Source: Procambarus clarkii
Taxonomy: Eukaryota > Arthropoda > Malacostraca > Decapoda > Cambaridae
Assembly: GCF_040958095.1 (NCBI RefSeq)
Contig: NC_091160.1
Span: forward strand, 42,520,194 to 42,584,193
DNA length: 64,000 nucleotides
Direction of reading: 5' to 3'
Shown here one piece after another: positions 9,885 to 19,427 of this stretch (its first letter is position 1; every line of letters begins with the position of its first letter). A model generated the notes under the pieces. It did not search any database. It was not told the origin of the DNA and saw only the letters and a list, made by a program, of their open reading frames with translations. A program made the position numbers and the translations under genes.

Positions 9885-12821
9885 ATGGGAATTGATTTGG
9901 AGGAAGGAGGTAATAAAAGTATGTGTTTGTGGGAGAAAGGAATTGGCAAAACGATCAGGGAAAGAGAAGGTCCGCAAAATAACAATTCACTTAGGGTATA
10001 TTACACTAACAGTAGAAGTCTAAGAAATAAAATTAACGAATTAAATGCTCTTGTCTGCACAGAAAAAATAGATATTATTGCACTTACCGAAACGTGGATG
10101 AATGTAGAAAATAGAGAACTATTAGCTGAATATCAAATATATGGATTTAAACTATTTCACACAGATAGATATATTAGACGAGGAGGTGGAGTAGCCATAT
10201 ATGTTAGGGACAATTTGAAATGTAGTCTCAAAGAGGGAATCAAAACAGAGCCACACACAGAAACTATTTGGATTGAATTAAACGAAAAAGCTAATAATAT
10301 TATAATAGGAGTAATATATAGGCCACCAAATTTAGACAGAATGGAAGCAAAGCATCTATGGGATGAAATATCTAGAGCATCTAGATCTAACAGTATTTAT
10401 GTCATGGGTGACTTTAATTTTAGCGGAATAAACTGGTTGAACAAAACAGGGAATAGTGAAGCAGAAGATTTTCTAGAATTAATTGACGATTGCTTTCTTA
10501 CGCAACACATTAAGGAACCAACACGGGAAAATAATATTTTAGATTTAGTGTTAACAAACAGGGAAACGCAAATTAATGACATCGAAATAGGGAGTGAGCT
10601 AGGGAGCAGTGATCACAAAGAAATCAGATTTAGCATAGAATGGAATAGACCAGTAGGAGAAAATTCTGTTAAAGTGCCAGATTTTCGAAAAGCTGATTTT
10701 AATAGCCTAAGAAATTTTTTGGGTCAAATTGATTGGAAAGTCTTGGGTATGGGGTGTGGGCCGGTCTTGGAGCGAGACATGAACCCAGCGATAGGTGACT
10801 TAAATGGGGATTTCGATGTGGATTCAATATATAACTTATTTAGGAATATTCTAAACAAAGCACAGGAACGTAGTATACCATACAAATTGAATAGATCGAA
10901 TACTAATGACCCAAAGTGGATAACAAAGAATTTGAAGAACCTTATAGGTAAAAAGAGAGCTTGGTACAAAAGGATTAAAAATGGGGAGGTCACTTTAGAA
11001 CAGGAATTCGTACAACTGGTTAGAAATGTTAAAAAAGAGATAAGGAAAGCAAAAAGAAACTATGAAGTTCGCATAGCAGGGCAAGCAAAGACAAATCCTA
11101 AAGGGTTTTTTCAGTTATATCGTACTAAGACTAGGGAAAGGATAGGTCCATTAAAAACTGAGACAGGTCAAATAACAGATAGTGATGAAGAGATGAGTAG
11201 TATTTTTAATAAATATTTTGTATCTGTATTTACTAAAGAGGAACTTAACAATATGCCTTCAGCCGAACAAGTCTATGTGGGTGGGGACGAGGACAGGTTG
11301 ACGAGTTTAGCAGTTACCAGGGAGGATGTTCTTAAACAAATAGTAAAACTCAAACCAAACAAATCCCCAGGGCCGGATGAAGTGTTTGCCAGGGTGCTTA
11401 AAGAATGCAAAGAGGAGCTTTGTGACCCACTGTCAGCCATATTTAATAAATCAATAGAGTCAGGCAGAGTGCCAGAGTTTTGGAAAGTTGCTAATGTGAT
11501 ACCAGTTTTTAAGAAAGGAGATAGATCACTTGCGTCTAACTATCGACCAATTAGCCTAACGTCTATTGTGGGAAAGTTACTCGAATCTATAATAGCAAAT
11601 AAAATTCGTCTTCATCTTGAAAAACATAAATTAATAATTGAGTCGCAACATGGTTTTATAAATGGCCGTTCATGTTTAACAAATTTGTTATCTTTTTATT
11701 CTAGCATTGTTGAGGCAGTTGATAGTGGTAAGGATTGCGATGTTGTATACCTTGACTTTAGCAAAGCTTTTGATACAGTGCCACATGAAAGACTGATTAA
11801 AAAAATAGAGTCTCATGGTATTGGGGGTGCTATATTAAGCTGGATTAGGGCATGGCTATACCAAAGGAAACAGAGAGTTAGTATAAATGGAATCAAGTCA
11901 GAGTGGGAAAATGTTGTAAGTGGAGTGCCTCAAGGCTCTGTCCTGGGACCTCTGTTGTTTATAATATATATAAATGATTTAGATTCAGGTTTGAGTAGCA
12001 ACATTTGCAAATTTGCCGATGATACGAAAATCGGTAGGGAAATTAATTCGGAGGAGGACTCACTATCACTTCAAGTTGATCTAGATAGGGTTTTGAAATG
12101 GTCAAAGGATTGGCAGATGCAGTTTAATGCTGATAAATGTAAAGTTCTGAGGTTAGGTAATGATGATAGAGTTACAAGATACGAGCTAGATGGTGTTGTG
12201 ATTGCGAAGTCGGATTGCGAAAGGGATCTGGGAGTTATGATTAGTAAGAATTTAAAACAAAAGGATCAATGCATAAATGTTCGTAATAAGGCAAATCGGA
12301 CACTTGGATTTATTTATCGCAGCGTTAGTAACAAGACACCTGGTGTGGTTCTCAAGCTATATCTTGCTCTAGTTAGGCCCCATTTAGATTATGCAGTTCA
12401 GTTTTGGTCGCCATATTATAGAATGGATATAAATTCACTTGAACGTGTCCAGCGTAGGATGACTAAGTTAATTCCCCAAATTAGAAATCTTTCATATGAA
12501 GAAAGATTAACAAAGCTTAAGTTGTATTCACTGGAAAGGCGAAGAGTTAGGGGTGACATGATAGAGGTTTACAAGTGGATGAATGGACATAACCGGGGGG
12601 ATATTAATAGGGTATTAAAAGTATCAACACAGGACAGAACACGAAACAATGGATATAAATTGGATAAGTTTAGATTTAGGAAAGACTTGGGTAAATACTG
12701 GTTCAGTAACAGGGTTGTTGATTTGTGGAACCAATTGCCGCGTAACATTGTGGAGGTGGGGTCCCTCGATTGTTTCAAGCACGGGTTGGACAAGTATATG
12801 AGTGGGATTGGGTGGTTATAG
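9885..12821 (+). CDS. CR1-like LINE ORF2: endonuclease and reverse transcriptase, intact
   Basis: An open frame of 978 codons from the ATG at 9885. The N-terminal half is an APE-like endonuclease, with YYTNSRSLRNK near the start, LTETW, GDFN at 10407-10418 and SSDH with Asp-His at 10611-10616. The RT follows, with KSPGPDEV, NYRPISLTS, LDFSKAFDT, SGVPQGSVLGP and the catalytic FADD at 12012-12023. The C-terminal region carries the NxxDxFKxGLDKYM ending common in CR1-type ORF2 proteins. No RNase H is present. There is no internal stop, so it could still make active protein and mobilise truncated copies such as a. Length is within the usual 900-1000 residue range. Confidence 0.95.
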   Translation: MGIDLEEGGNKSMCLWEKGIGKTIREREGPQNNNSLRVYYTNSRSLRNKINELNALVCTEKIDIIALTETWMNVENRELLAEYQIYGFKLFHTDRYIRRGGGVAIYVRDNLKCSLKEGIKTEPHTETIWIELNEKANNIIIGVIYRPPNLDRMEAKHLWDEISRASRSNSIYVMGDFNFSGINWLNKTGNSEAEDFLELIDDCFLTQHIKEPTRENNILDLVLTNRETQINDIEIGSELGSSDHKEIRFSIEWNRPVGENSVKVPDFRKADFNSLRNFLGQIDWKVLGMGCGPVLERDMNPAIGDLNGDFDVDSIYNLFRNILNKAQERSIPYKLNRSNTNDPKWITKNLKNLIGKKRAWYKRIKNGEVTLEQEFVQLVRNVKKEIRKAKRNYEVRIAGQAKTNPKGFFQLYRTKTRERIGPLKTETGQITDSDEEMSSIFNKYFVSVFTKEELNNMPSAEQVYVGGDEDRLTSLAVTREDVLKQIVKLKPNKSPGPDEVFARVLKECKEELCDPLSAIFNKSIESGRVPEFWKVANVIPVFKKGDRSLASNYRPISLTSIVGKLLESIIANKIRLHLEKHKLIIESQHGFINGRSCLTNLLSFYSSIVEAVDSGKDCDVVYLDFSKAFDTVPHERLIKKIESHGIGGAILSWIRAWLYQRKQRVSINGIKSEWENVVSGVPQGSVLGPLLFIIYINDLDSGLSSNICKFADDTKIGREINSEEDSLSLQVDLDRVLKWSKDWQMQFNADKCKVLRLGNDDRVTRYELDGVVIAKSDCERDLGVMISKNLKQKDQCINVRNKANRTLGFIYRSVSNKTPGVVLKLYLALVRPHLDYAVQFWSPYYRMDINSLERVQRRMTKLIPQIRNLSYEERLTKLKLYSLERRRVRGDMIEVYKWMNGHNRGDINRVLKVSTQDRTRNNGYKLDKFRFRKDLGKYWFSNRVVDLWNQLPRNIVEVGSLDCFKHGLDKYMSGIGWL

Positions 12822-12893
12822 AATAGGAGCTGCCTCGTATGGGCCAATAGGCCTTCTGCAGTTACCTTTGTTCTTATGTTCTTATGTTCTTAT

Positions 12894-14178
12894 TGCAGGA
12901 GGCTGAGAGACTTGCTCACCAATTTGCAGAAAGAACAACTTCATATCAGCTTCCTGCAATGGTCAGAAGGCAGCAAGAACAATTAAAACAAGAGAGGTTG
13001 ACAGTCATTCATGAGAGCATAGCTATCAATGACGAATGTGACTGTCCCTTCACCAAACAAGAACTAATCAGGCCAAAAAAGGTGGTAAGGACACTGCACC
13101 AGGTGCTGATAACATTACATACTCAATGGTCGCACATGCAGGTCCTGCTGGAGAACAAGGAATATTGGACGTCATCAATGCATCTTGGCAGCAAGGCAAA
13201 CTACCGACCTCTTGGAAGAAAGCAGACATCATACCGATTCCTAAGCAGAAAGAACCTGGCAATTACAGACCCATTTCATTAACATCATGCATTAGTAAAA
13301 CTGCAGAACGGATGGTCTTAAATAGGCTACTGTGGAAGACTGGAGACCTTCATAAACACATATTTGGCTTCACTAGAGGAGTAGGTACTGCCAACTGTAT
13401 AGCAACATTACTAGTAACAGTTAACTCAGGTCCAGTTATAGTGATCTTCCTTGATCTAGAAAATGCATTCGAACTTGCAAGCCCGCAAGCAATTTTACAC
13501 ACCTTAGTTATAAAAGGTGTAAAGGGAAATATGTTAGCATGGATTCAAGATTACCTAAGTCACAGGTATGCCAGAGTAAAGTTACAAGGACAAGTGTTGG
13601 ACTACCACTTGCATGAGAATAGTACTCCACAAGGAGGAGTCCTCAGTCCTAGTCTCTTTAACATCCTTATGGAAAACCTTGTTACCATAACATTTACAGA
13701 AGGGGTTAAATTGCTAAGCTATGCTGATGATATAGCATTAGTCATTACAGGTCCTTCACTTCTAAATAAAGCACAAGGTGCATTAGATAAAGTAACATCT
13801 GAATGCAGCGTTTTAGGGCTAAAAATATCTGTACAGAAGTCTAAGGCAATGAGACTAGGCGGCAACACTCCAGACAGGCACCTACGCATTCAAGACCTGA
13901 TATTGTGTAACCCACCTTCAGTGGGTTACACAATATCAATATCTCGGAGTGTGGATAGATTTTAAAATGACATTCAACAAGCAAATTCAATATCTAAAGG
14001 AGAAAGCAAAATCACGACTGAATATAATGAGAGCAATTACAGGGCCTCGTCTAGGAGCGGGACACAAAGTGTTAAGAATGTTTTACATACACGCCGTTCG
14101 TTCCCTAGTTAATTATGCAGCGCCTGCCTTACTCACTCTTTCTCCTGGTCAGTGAGCAAACGTTGAGGTTATTCAATA
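12894..14178 (+). pseudogene. RNH-LINE 2, reverse transcriptase
   Basis: Continues the polyprotein interrupted at 9137. After the thumb-side stretch (EAERLAHQFAERT) there is a one-base frameshift in the A-run near 13075. The RT core then reads from about 13108: NYRPISLTSC, a degenerate DLENAFE, TPQGGVLSPSLFN and YADD at 13720-13731. A small inverted duplication (13899-13937) shifts the frame again. It resumes as YLGVWIDFKMTF and ends at 14178 after a TGA where Trp is expected (14155). The next insertion starts there and the frame continues at 16061. Confidence 0.82.
13899..13937. repeat. Perfect 17-nt inverted repeat with 5-nt loop
   Basis: GATATTGTGTAACCCAC (13899-13915) and its exact complement (13921-13937) flank CTTCA. 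It lies inside the RT of RNH-LINE 2 and breaks the frame, so it looks like a short snap-back or template-switch insertion rather than a functional site. Confidence 0.85.
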
Positions 14179-14711
14179 CAATACAATACAATACAATTTT
14201 ATTTAGGTAAGGTACATACATACAATAAATTTTTACAAGGATTGGTTGACTTATAGGTAGAGCTAGTACATACAATGCCTAAAGCCACTATTACGCAAAG
14301 CGTTTCGGGCATGATAAACTTAAATGACAAACTTAATACTAATTGAGCATAATGAGTAGAATGAAAACAAGAAATGAAAACAAAGATGAAAAAGCAGCAC
14401 AAATACAATTATGTCGACAAACAGCGCTCTTTAAAGAAAAACAGACATTGGTTGACAATAGAAGGGTAAGGTAGGTTACAGGGAATTTATTAGGTATAGC
14501 TTGGTTTTTAACTTAAACTGGTTGAGAGAGGTACAGTCTTTAACATGGTTGGGAAGGACATTCCACATTCTGGGCCCCTTGATTTGTAGAGCATTTCTAG
14601 TTTGATTAAGTCGTACTCTAGGAATATCAAAACTGTATTTATTTCTGGTGTGGTGCTCATGGGTTCTGTTACAACCTTCTATGAAGCTTTTGAGATCAGG
14701 ATTGGCATTAT

Positions 14712-14772
14712 AGCTATTTCGACACAGTTTTCACCTGTGGAACATGAAGGTGAAAACTGTGTCGAAATAGCT
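14712..14772. repeat. Perfect 25-nt inverted repeat at an inversion junction
   Basis: Arms at 14712-14736 and 14748-14772 are exact complements around an 11-nt spacer. It sits exactly where the minus-strand LINE 3' piece meets the plus-strand ORF1 piece. Confidence 0.9.
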
Positions 14773-15186
14773 CTGGATCTCTTAAAAGACAAATTGCAGC
14801 TCATTCTAAACAAATCTTACGTTATTGCTGCCTACAGAGTAGGCAAAAAGAATCCATCAGGTCAAAACCAACGGAAAATTCGCCTGAAGCTGTCTTCCCA
14901 GTTCACGAAATCCAATCTAGTCCGGACAGCTGTAACCCAACGGAAGGGATTATACATCAACGAGTGCTTGACTAGGAACAGACAGCACCTCCTCTACCGC
15001 CTGCGTCAAATCCGTCAAAAAAACCCAGATGCGATTCATCAGTGCTTCGTTAGAGATGGACTGATAAAGGTGAGAAAAACCGCAGAGGGCAAAATGTTCA
15101 CAATTACTAAAGAAGAGAACCTCGACACTTTCCTCTCCCAATGTGGTCTGTCTCAGCTCATTATCACTCCCAGTGAATTAACTTAA
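14737..15186 (+). pseudogene. LINE ORF1 C-terminal domain (partial)
   Basis: Open frame of about 150 codons ending at the TAA at 15184-15186. It is rich in Lys/Arg with AYRVGKKNPSG, RKIRLKLSS, KGLYINECLTRNRQ and CFVRDGLIKVRK. This layout resembles the C-terminal nucleic-acid-binding region of ORF1 proteins in several arthropod LINEs (the FP-like fold). Assignment is by general resemblance and by position before an endonuclease start. The N-terminal part was lost at the inversion junction. It is followed by about 700 bp of AT-rich spacer with a direct repeat of about 55 bp (15413-15472 and 15658-15716). Confidence 0.5.
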
Positions 15187-16060
15187 TTAACCCCCTGTCA
15201 ACTAGTGGGGCTAGGTTTCCTAAGTCTCATTGTTTCATTTTCTGACTTAATTTTTAACTTACTCTTAACTAGTCATTTACTGAAATTATTTAATTGAGTG
15301 CATTATAGTTCTTCAGGTCTTATTAATTATACAGTCATAACTGAATTATTTATAGTCAATAATCATTAGCTTAAATTTGCCTATGCTTATTATTCAACTT
15401 TTCTTTAACTTCATTTATTACCTAGGTTGCCTAGCCTCGCCATGCTCCCTTACTCCATTGTACCCCTGGCTTTGCCTGCATCTCAAATTGCAAATTGTTT
15501 CTTACAGTGTACCTGAGAGTACTTGTAAGCAATCTACCTCATTTTTCATTTTTGCTCAATTTGTTTTTGTATTGCTTAGTCTTGTTTATATTTTTGTTTT
15601 GTATTTCTATATCTTGTGTTTTGTATAGTCCATGTTTATATGTTTTTTCCTTAATCTCATTTATTACCTAGGTTGCCTAGCCTAGCCATACTCCCTTACT
15701 CCATTGTACCCCTGTAAGCCCCTTTTGTGTTTGTTTTGTACAGTCTTGTGTACATTTTTTTCCCTATTTTATAGCTTATTTCTACCTTGTAATTTGCCTT
15801 TCTTTCCTTGTTTTTCCTGCAATCAGCTTTTTTTATGCAGACAAGTATAGATAGACCCAGAACTTAACCTCTTATCCACTATCTATGACAATTATCACTT
15901 TAATGATCTAAATTGCAGATATTTTGCAGCACATGATGTAAACAATGTATTAACTCATAATCACAATATCTCTGTAATCAATTTGAACGTTAGATCCCTA
16001 GGTAAACATTTCGATGATGTTAGTGCCTTGATTGAAGCTATTGACAACAAATTCTCTTTT

Positions 16061-17020
16061 ATTATACTTTTGCATTCAAAACGATGCATTGCGAATCATA
16101 ACAGGAGCTCCCAGATGGACTAAAATACTGAACCTAAGACTAGAAACCAAGCTAACGTCGATTGAAATAAGGGTACAAGGGATCGCTGCGTGCATGCTGA
16201 CCAAGATATTGACTAGGCCTAGAATCAGTTCACTAAAAGATATAATCACTGGAGCACTAACTCTGGACAGAAGAGCCTCCAATAGCAACAGGTGGACCCA
16301 TTGTGCGATAAACACCATCAATACATTCAATATAACAAACACAGTCACTGAGAAGGGTGTCAACGAAATACATGCAGACTTTGTTACGCAAGCCCCTTGG
16401 GAATCTTCGCCAGACTTTAAGATTATGGCTCTTGAAGGAAAAAGAACCAGACAAATCCTCATCTGCTACGTAACATTGCACAGATGCATATAGAAACAAA
16501 CTTGGCATCCGACAGCTTCACTTACTTCATAGATGGATCAGTAGACCAGCAGGGACACGAAACCAGAGCTGCAGTTAAAGCACGAAACTCTGTAAATAGT
16601 TGGAGGCTCTCAAATGGGTGTTCGACTTTACAAACAGAGATGCTAGCCATTCAAAAGGCTTTGGAACATGCTCTTGCTCAACACCGACAACATGTTATCA
16701 TACATAAATACATACAGATACATACATATACATACAGATTCGAGAACCGCCATTGAAACCTTGCAACAAGAACACATATGTGATAGCATACATTTGATCA
16801 CAAATGTCATATCATTAATGCTAACACTCAAACGACAAGGCCGACGGGTACTTATCAACTGGGTGCCAAGTCATGTGGGAATAATAGGAAATGACATTGC
16901 AGACGAAGCTGCAAAACTTGCAACTAAGAGATGAAATGTAGACATTTGCATACCACAGAGTCTATCACAGATTAAGAAAGTAATTAGAAACAGAGCAATG
17001 CAAAAGATGTACAGTGACCA
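16061..17020 (+). pseudogene. RNH-LINE 2, RT tail and RNase H domain
   Basis: Continues the frame broken at 14178. A conserved post-RT block (NDALRIITGAPRWTK) is followed by a linker, and APWESSP corresponds to APWEEPT in RNH-LINE 1. The RNase H begins with FIDGSVD near 16531, followed by TEMLAI and, after a local expansion of ACAT/ATAC repeats near 16703-16740 that breaks the frame, TDSRTAIE. SPSHVG appears as PSHVGIIGND and ends with ADEAAKLATKR and a TGA. Order and motifs match RNH-LINE 1 although the two are clearly diverged. Cut at about 17020 by another LINE; the zinc tail resumes at 18059. Confidence 0.8.
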
Positions 17021-18058
17021 CAAGTTTAGTTAGTTTAGTTCATTTATTATGCACCCCATACCCATCTTGTGGGCGGTAGTGGAAAGGGTTACAGAGGCAC
17101 ATAATGGGCTCAGGGACTGAACCCCACAATTCATTTAGCTAAGCAAGTTACAATCTTGATGAGCTAGTTACAAAATTCAATATAAGTCGTCACATCAACA
17201 ATGGGTTCGAAATCGACCTCAAGTACAGGTTCTAAATTAAGCAACTGACATATGTGGAGAGCTAGTGTCAAAATTTATATGTTTGTCCTGCACACCGCCC
17301 CCCATCCAGTGGGCAGCGGTGGATAGGTTACAATCACTTAGTTACTACCTACAGTTAGCAAACTGTGAATATTTGGCTAAAATTTCTTGTAGCAGATCAT
17401 TTTGAATGAAATATTGACACATCGCTGGAACATTGGTTATAGAATTGTCTCTAAATTCACGTATCTTTTCGCACTCCATCACATAGTGACGGAAGGTGTG
17501 CGAATAATTTTGTTGACACAGTTTACATTTGGTCAGGTCTACATCAGCAGATAATGAGAATTCCCAGAGATACTTGTAACCGAGTCTAAGCCGAGCAGTA
17601 GTAACATCTAGAAGTCTGCTGATTTTATTGGATGATCCATGGATGTGTGGCTCCTCTTGCATGATAGTATGATGATAGATGGAATTACTGGTGTCAATTT
17701 CACTTTGCCTCAGATCTACAAGATCTTGTTGAAGTTCTCGGTGTACTGCTGCTCTCAGATTGCTCATTGACAATCCAAGGTTACACTCAACGGCTCCTTT
17801 AAAGGCAGATTCTTTGGCTAACTTATCAGCTCTATCATGCATTCGGAGGCCAACATGAGATGGAGACCACATGAAATGGACTCTGTTACCATCCTTAATA
17901 ATTTTGTTGTATTTGTGTCTAGCTTCGGACACGAGCATGTTACAGTTATGTCTTAAAGAGTTGAGAGCATTTAAGGATGATAAGGACAACACAGCAGTTG
18001 CAACATCAGGATCTGCGGGTTGGTACAAGAATGAAAAAACTACGAACCACTTAGTTTG
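17021..18058 (-). mobile_element. Third RNase H-bearing LINE, 5'-truncated, minus strand
   Basis: Reverse-strand insert in RNH-LINE 2. The low-coordinate end starts with a TTTAGTTAG/TTTAGTTC stretch and a ~320-bp 3' UTR that contains two similar blocks (CACCCCATACCCATC... near 17051 and CCGCCCCCCATCCAG near 17287), both followed by a run ending in GGTTACA. The coding part is 17345-18058. The host frame resumes at 18059. Confidence 0.8.
17345..18058 (-). pseudogene. RNase H C-terminal half and zinc-binding tail of the third RNH-LINE
   Basis: About 230 codons, open from the truncation point to the stop. The last RNase H motif is SPSHVGLRMHDRADKLAKE (His and Asp present), preceded by a stretch with an Ala/Leu-rich helix. 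The C-terminus carries C-x2-C-x9-H-x4-C (CKLC...RH...C), the same spacing as in RNH-LINE 1 and 2, but the rest of the sequence is distinct. It is therefore another family of the same broad group. It has no start and no RT here. Confidence 0.78.
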
Positions 18059-18346
18059 ATGAAAGGGAGCAGTAGAGCAACAGAAGTACACTTACATCGC
18101 ATCAGGCTTGGATACCCATGTGCATGGGAAATAGGCTTACAGGTTCCGGAAGATGAGAGGAAATGTCAGCACTGTGGAGAAATGCCCGACAGACCACTGG
18201 AACATTATCTAACACAGTGCACAGTTACAAACCCATTAAGATTTCAACTTAGATTTAACAGAGCAGAAGAAGTTGTTAAACACATATGGCAAAATCTTAC
18301 TGAAGCGACCATACGAGTAATAAATACTCATACTCCACCCAAGTAA
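18059..18346 (+). pseudogene. RNH-LINE 2, C-terminal zinc-binding domain
   Basis: The last part of the polyprotein. It contains HRIRLGYPCAWEIG, matching the RLRLSYRCNWEIG block of RNH-LINE 1, then C-x2-C-x9-H-x4-C (CQHC...EH...C) and a short tail ending NTHTPPK before TAA. With 7972-9137, 12894-14178 and 16061-17020 it completes one element spread over about 10.7 kb by three insertions. Confidence 0.8.
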
Positions 18347-18402
18347 AACAGAAACAAGCAACACTTAGTGGGCCAGCCAGAGGCTTAGGGCCCACTGGCT
18401 TA

Positions 18403-18649
18403 GGGAGCATCCCAGACACTGCCTTAATCGACTGATTGATTGATGAAGATTAAGCCACCCCAAAGGTGGCACGGGCATGAATAGCCCGTAAGTGGTGGCC
18501 CTTTTGAGCCATTACCAGTATCAAGAGCTGATACTAGAGATCTGTGGAGGTGCGACTGCACCCTGCGTGACGGGAGATGTCTCCCGTGTTAATCGACTGA
18601 GCTACGACAGGGTAAATAGTCTGATTAAGGCAGTGTCTGGGATGCTCCC
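18403..18649. repeat. Hairpin-chain unit enclosed by 27-nt inverted tRNA-SINE arms
   Basis: One reverse-oriented unit of the hairpin-chain repeat (about 18440-18592: same stems as in 5936-7640) lies between two exact 27-nt complements, 18403-18429 and 18623-18649. Those arms are part of a tRNA-like SINE sequence. The whole block follows the end of RNH-LINE 2. Confidence 0.8.
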
Positions 18650-18700
18650 GGACGCAGGTTCGAATCCTCGTCACGGCCCTTGTGGATTTGTTTAACAGAC
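18596..18700 (+). mobile_element. tRNA-derived SINE fragment
   Basis: Contains GGTTCGAATCC at 18657-18667, a good RNA polymerase III B box, in a context (GATGCTCCCGGACGCAG... TCACGGCCCTTGTG) shared with the reverse-oriented copy at 47807-47945. No full cloverleaf can be drawn, so it is a SINE rather than a tRNA gene. Confidence 0.65.
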
Positions 18701-18960
18701 AGTATACTTAGGAGCTACAAGAATATTGCCCCAAGAGTGTAACACTTATATGCTGTGCTTACTATATTAACCTGCAATGTTAAATGGGATTCTTGTAATG
18801 TTATTTGTCTATTTGTACTCACTGAATTTGTGCGCCCCTTGAGGGACTTAAAGTAGAGGAGGGTAGAAATAGCCTAAACTATTTTATCCCTTTGAGGTGT
18901 ATTTCTTTCTTGTCTCAATAAACATACTTGAACTTGAGCTTGAACACTTTTTGTCAATTT
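18701..18960 (+). repeat. LINE or SINE 3'-end repeat ending in AATAAACATACTTGAACTTGAG
   Basis: The segment from about 18830 to 18950 recurs in reverse at about 55564-55640: the Ile-poor, stop-rich block before 'caataaacatacttgaacttg'. Two distant copies with the same end show it is a dispersed repeat. No coding sequence is visible. Confidence 0.6.
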
Positions 18961-19171
18961 TACTCTTTTTTTTTTTTGAGATATATACAAGAGTTGTTAC
19001 ATTCTTGTACATTCTCTTAATTTTCTATAACTGTTTGTTAGTTTAAGGATTTGCTCTAAGGTTAGTTTAAGGACTTGCCCAAAACGCTATGCGTGCTAGT
19101 GGCGTTACAAGAATGTAATTCCAACTTAAACTCTATATTCTCTGTTAACCCCCAATGTACCTTCTTGTATA

Positions 19172-19254
<83 letters not shown>

Positions 19255-19277
19255 ACAAAAATAAACAAATAAACAAA

Positions 19278-19312
<35 letters not shown>

Positions 19313-19427
19313 ACAAATAAACAAATAAACAAATAAACAAATAAACAAATAAACAAATAAACAAATAAACAAATAAACAAATAAACAAATAAACAAATAA
19401 ACAAATAAATAAATAAATAAATAAATT
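18961..19427 (+). repeat. LINE 3' tail with (AAAT)n/(AAAC)n microsatellite
   Basis: A short LINE 3' end (18961-19168, with the CTTGCCCAAAACGC block; a related block occurs near 20240) runs into a 255-bp AAAT/AAAC tract (about 19170-19425). The first part is nearly pure AAAT; the second alternates AAAT and AAAC. The minus-strand open frames through it are artefacts of a stop-free tetranucleotide repeat. Confidence 0.85.

Larger units (their letters stand above)
9138..12893 (+). mobile_element. CR1-like LINE copy c with intact ORF2
   Basis: A plus-strand LINE inserted in the RT of RNH-LINE 2. It begins inside ORF1 at GACCAGCAGTAAAGGG, which is shared with copy b, and ends in a tail of TTCTTATG units at about 12868-12892. 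Two ORFs are complete from the truncation point on. CR1 elements characteristically end in short 8-nt repeats rather than poly(A). The host frame is open on both sides. No target-site duplication is obvious. Near identity to copies a and b points to recent activity. Confidence 0.93.
14179..16060. mobile_element. Rearranged LINE insertion (inverted 5' piece joined to 3' end)
   Basis: Inserted in RNH-LINE 2. The left part (14179-14711) is a LINE 3' end on the minus strand. It has a (TATTG)n-type tail next to the host and, further in, a coding tail matching the fragment at 20155-20770 (HEHHTRNKY, VRLNQTR, PNHVKDCTSLNQF). The right part (14737-16060) is on the plus strand and holds an ORF1 end, an AT-rich spacer and the first residues of an endonuclease ORF (NLNVRSLGKHFDD). 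The host carries ATTCAA at both edges (about 14173-14178 and 16065-16070), and removing the insert restores the host frame (VEVIQ joined to NDALRI). This fits twin priming of a single LINE. Confidence 0.75.

Noticed and set aside
18596..18700. tRNA gene
   Set aside because: Only a B box and partial arms; no full cloverleaf, and the sequence recurs in reverse at 47807. A SINE.
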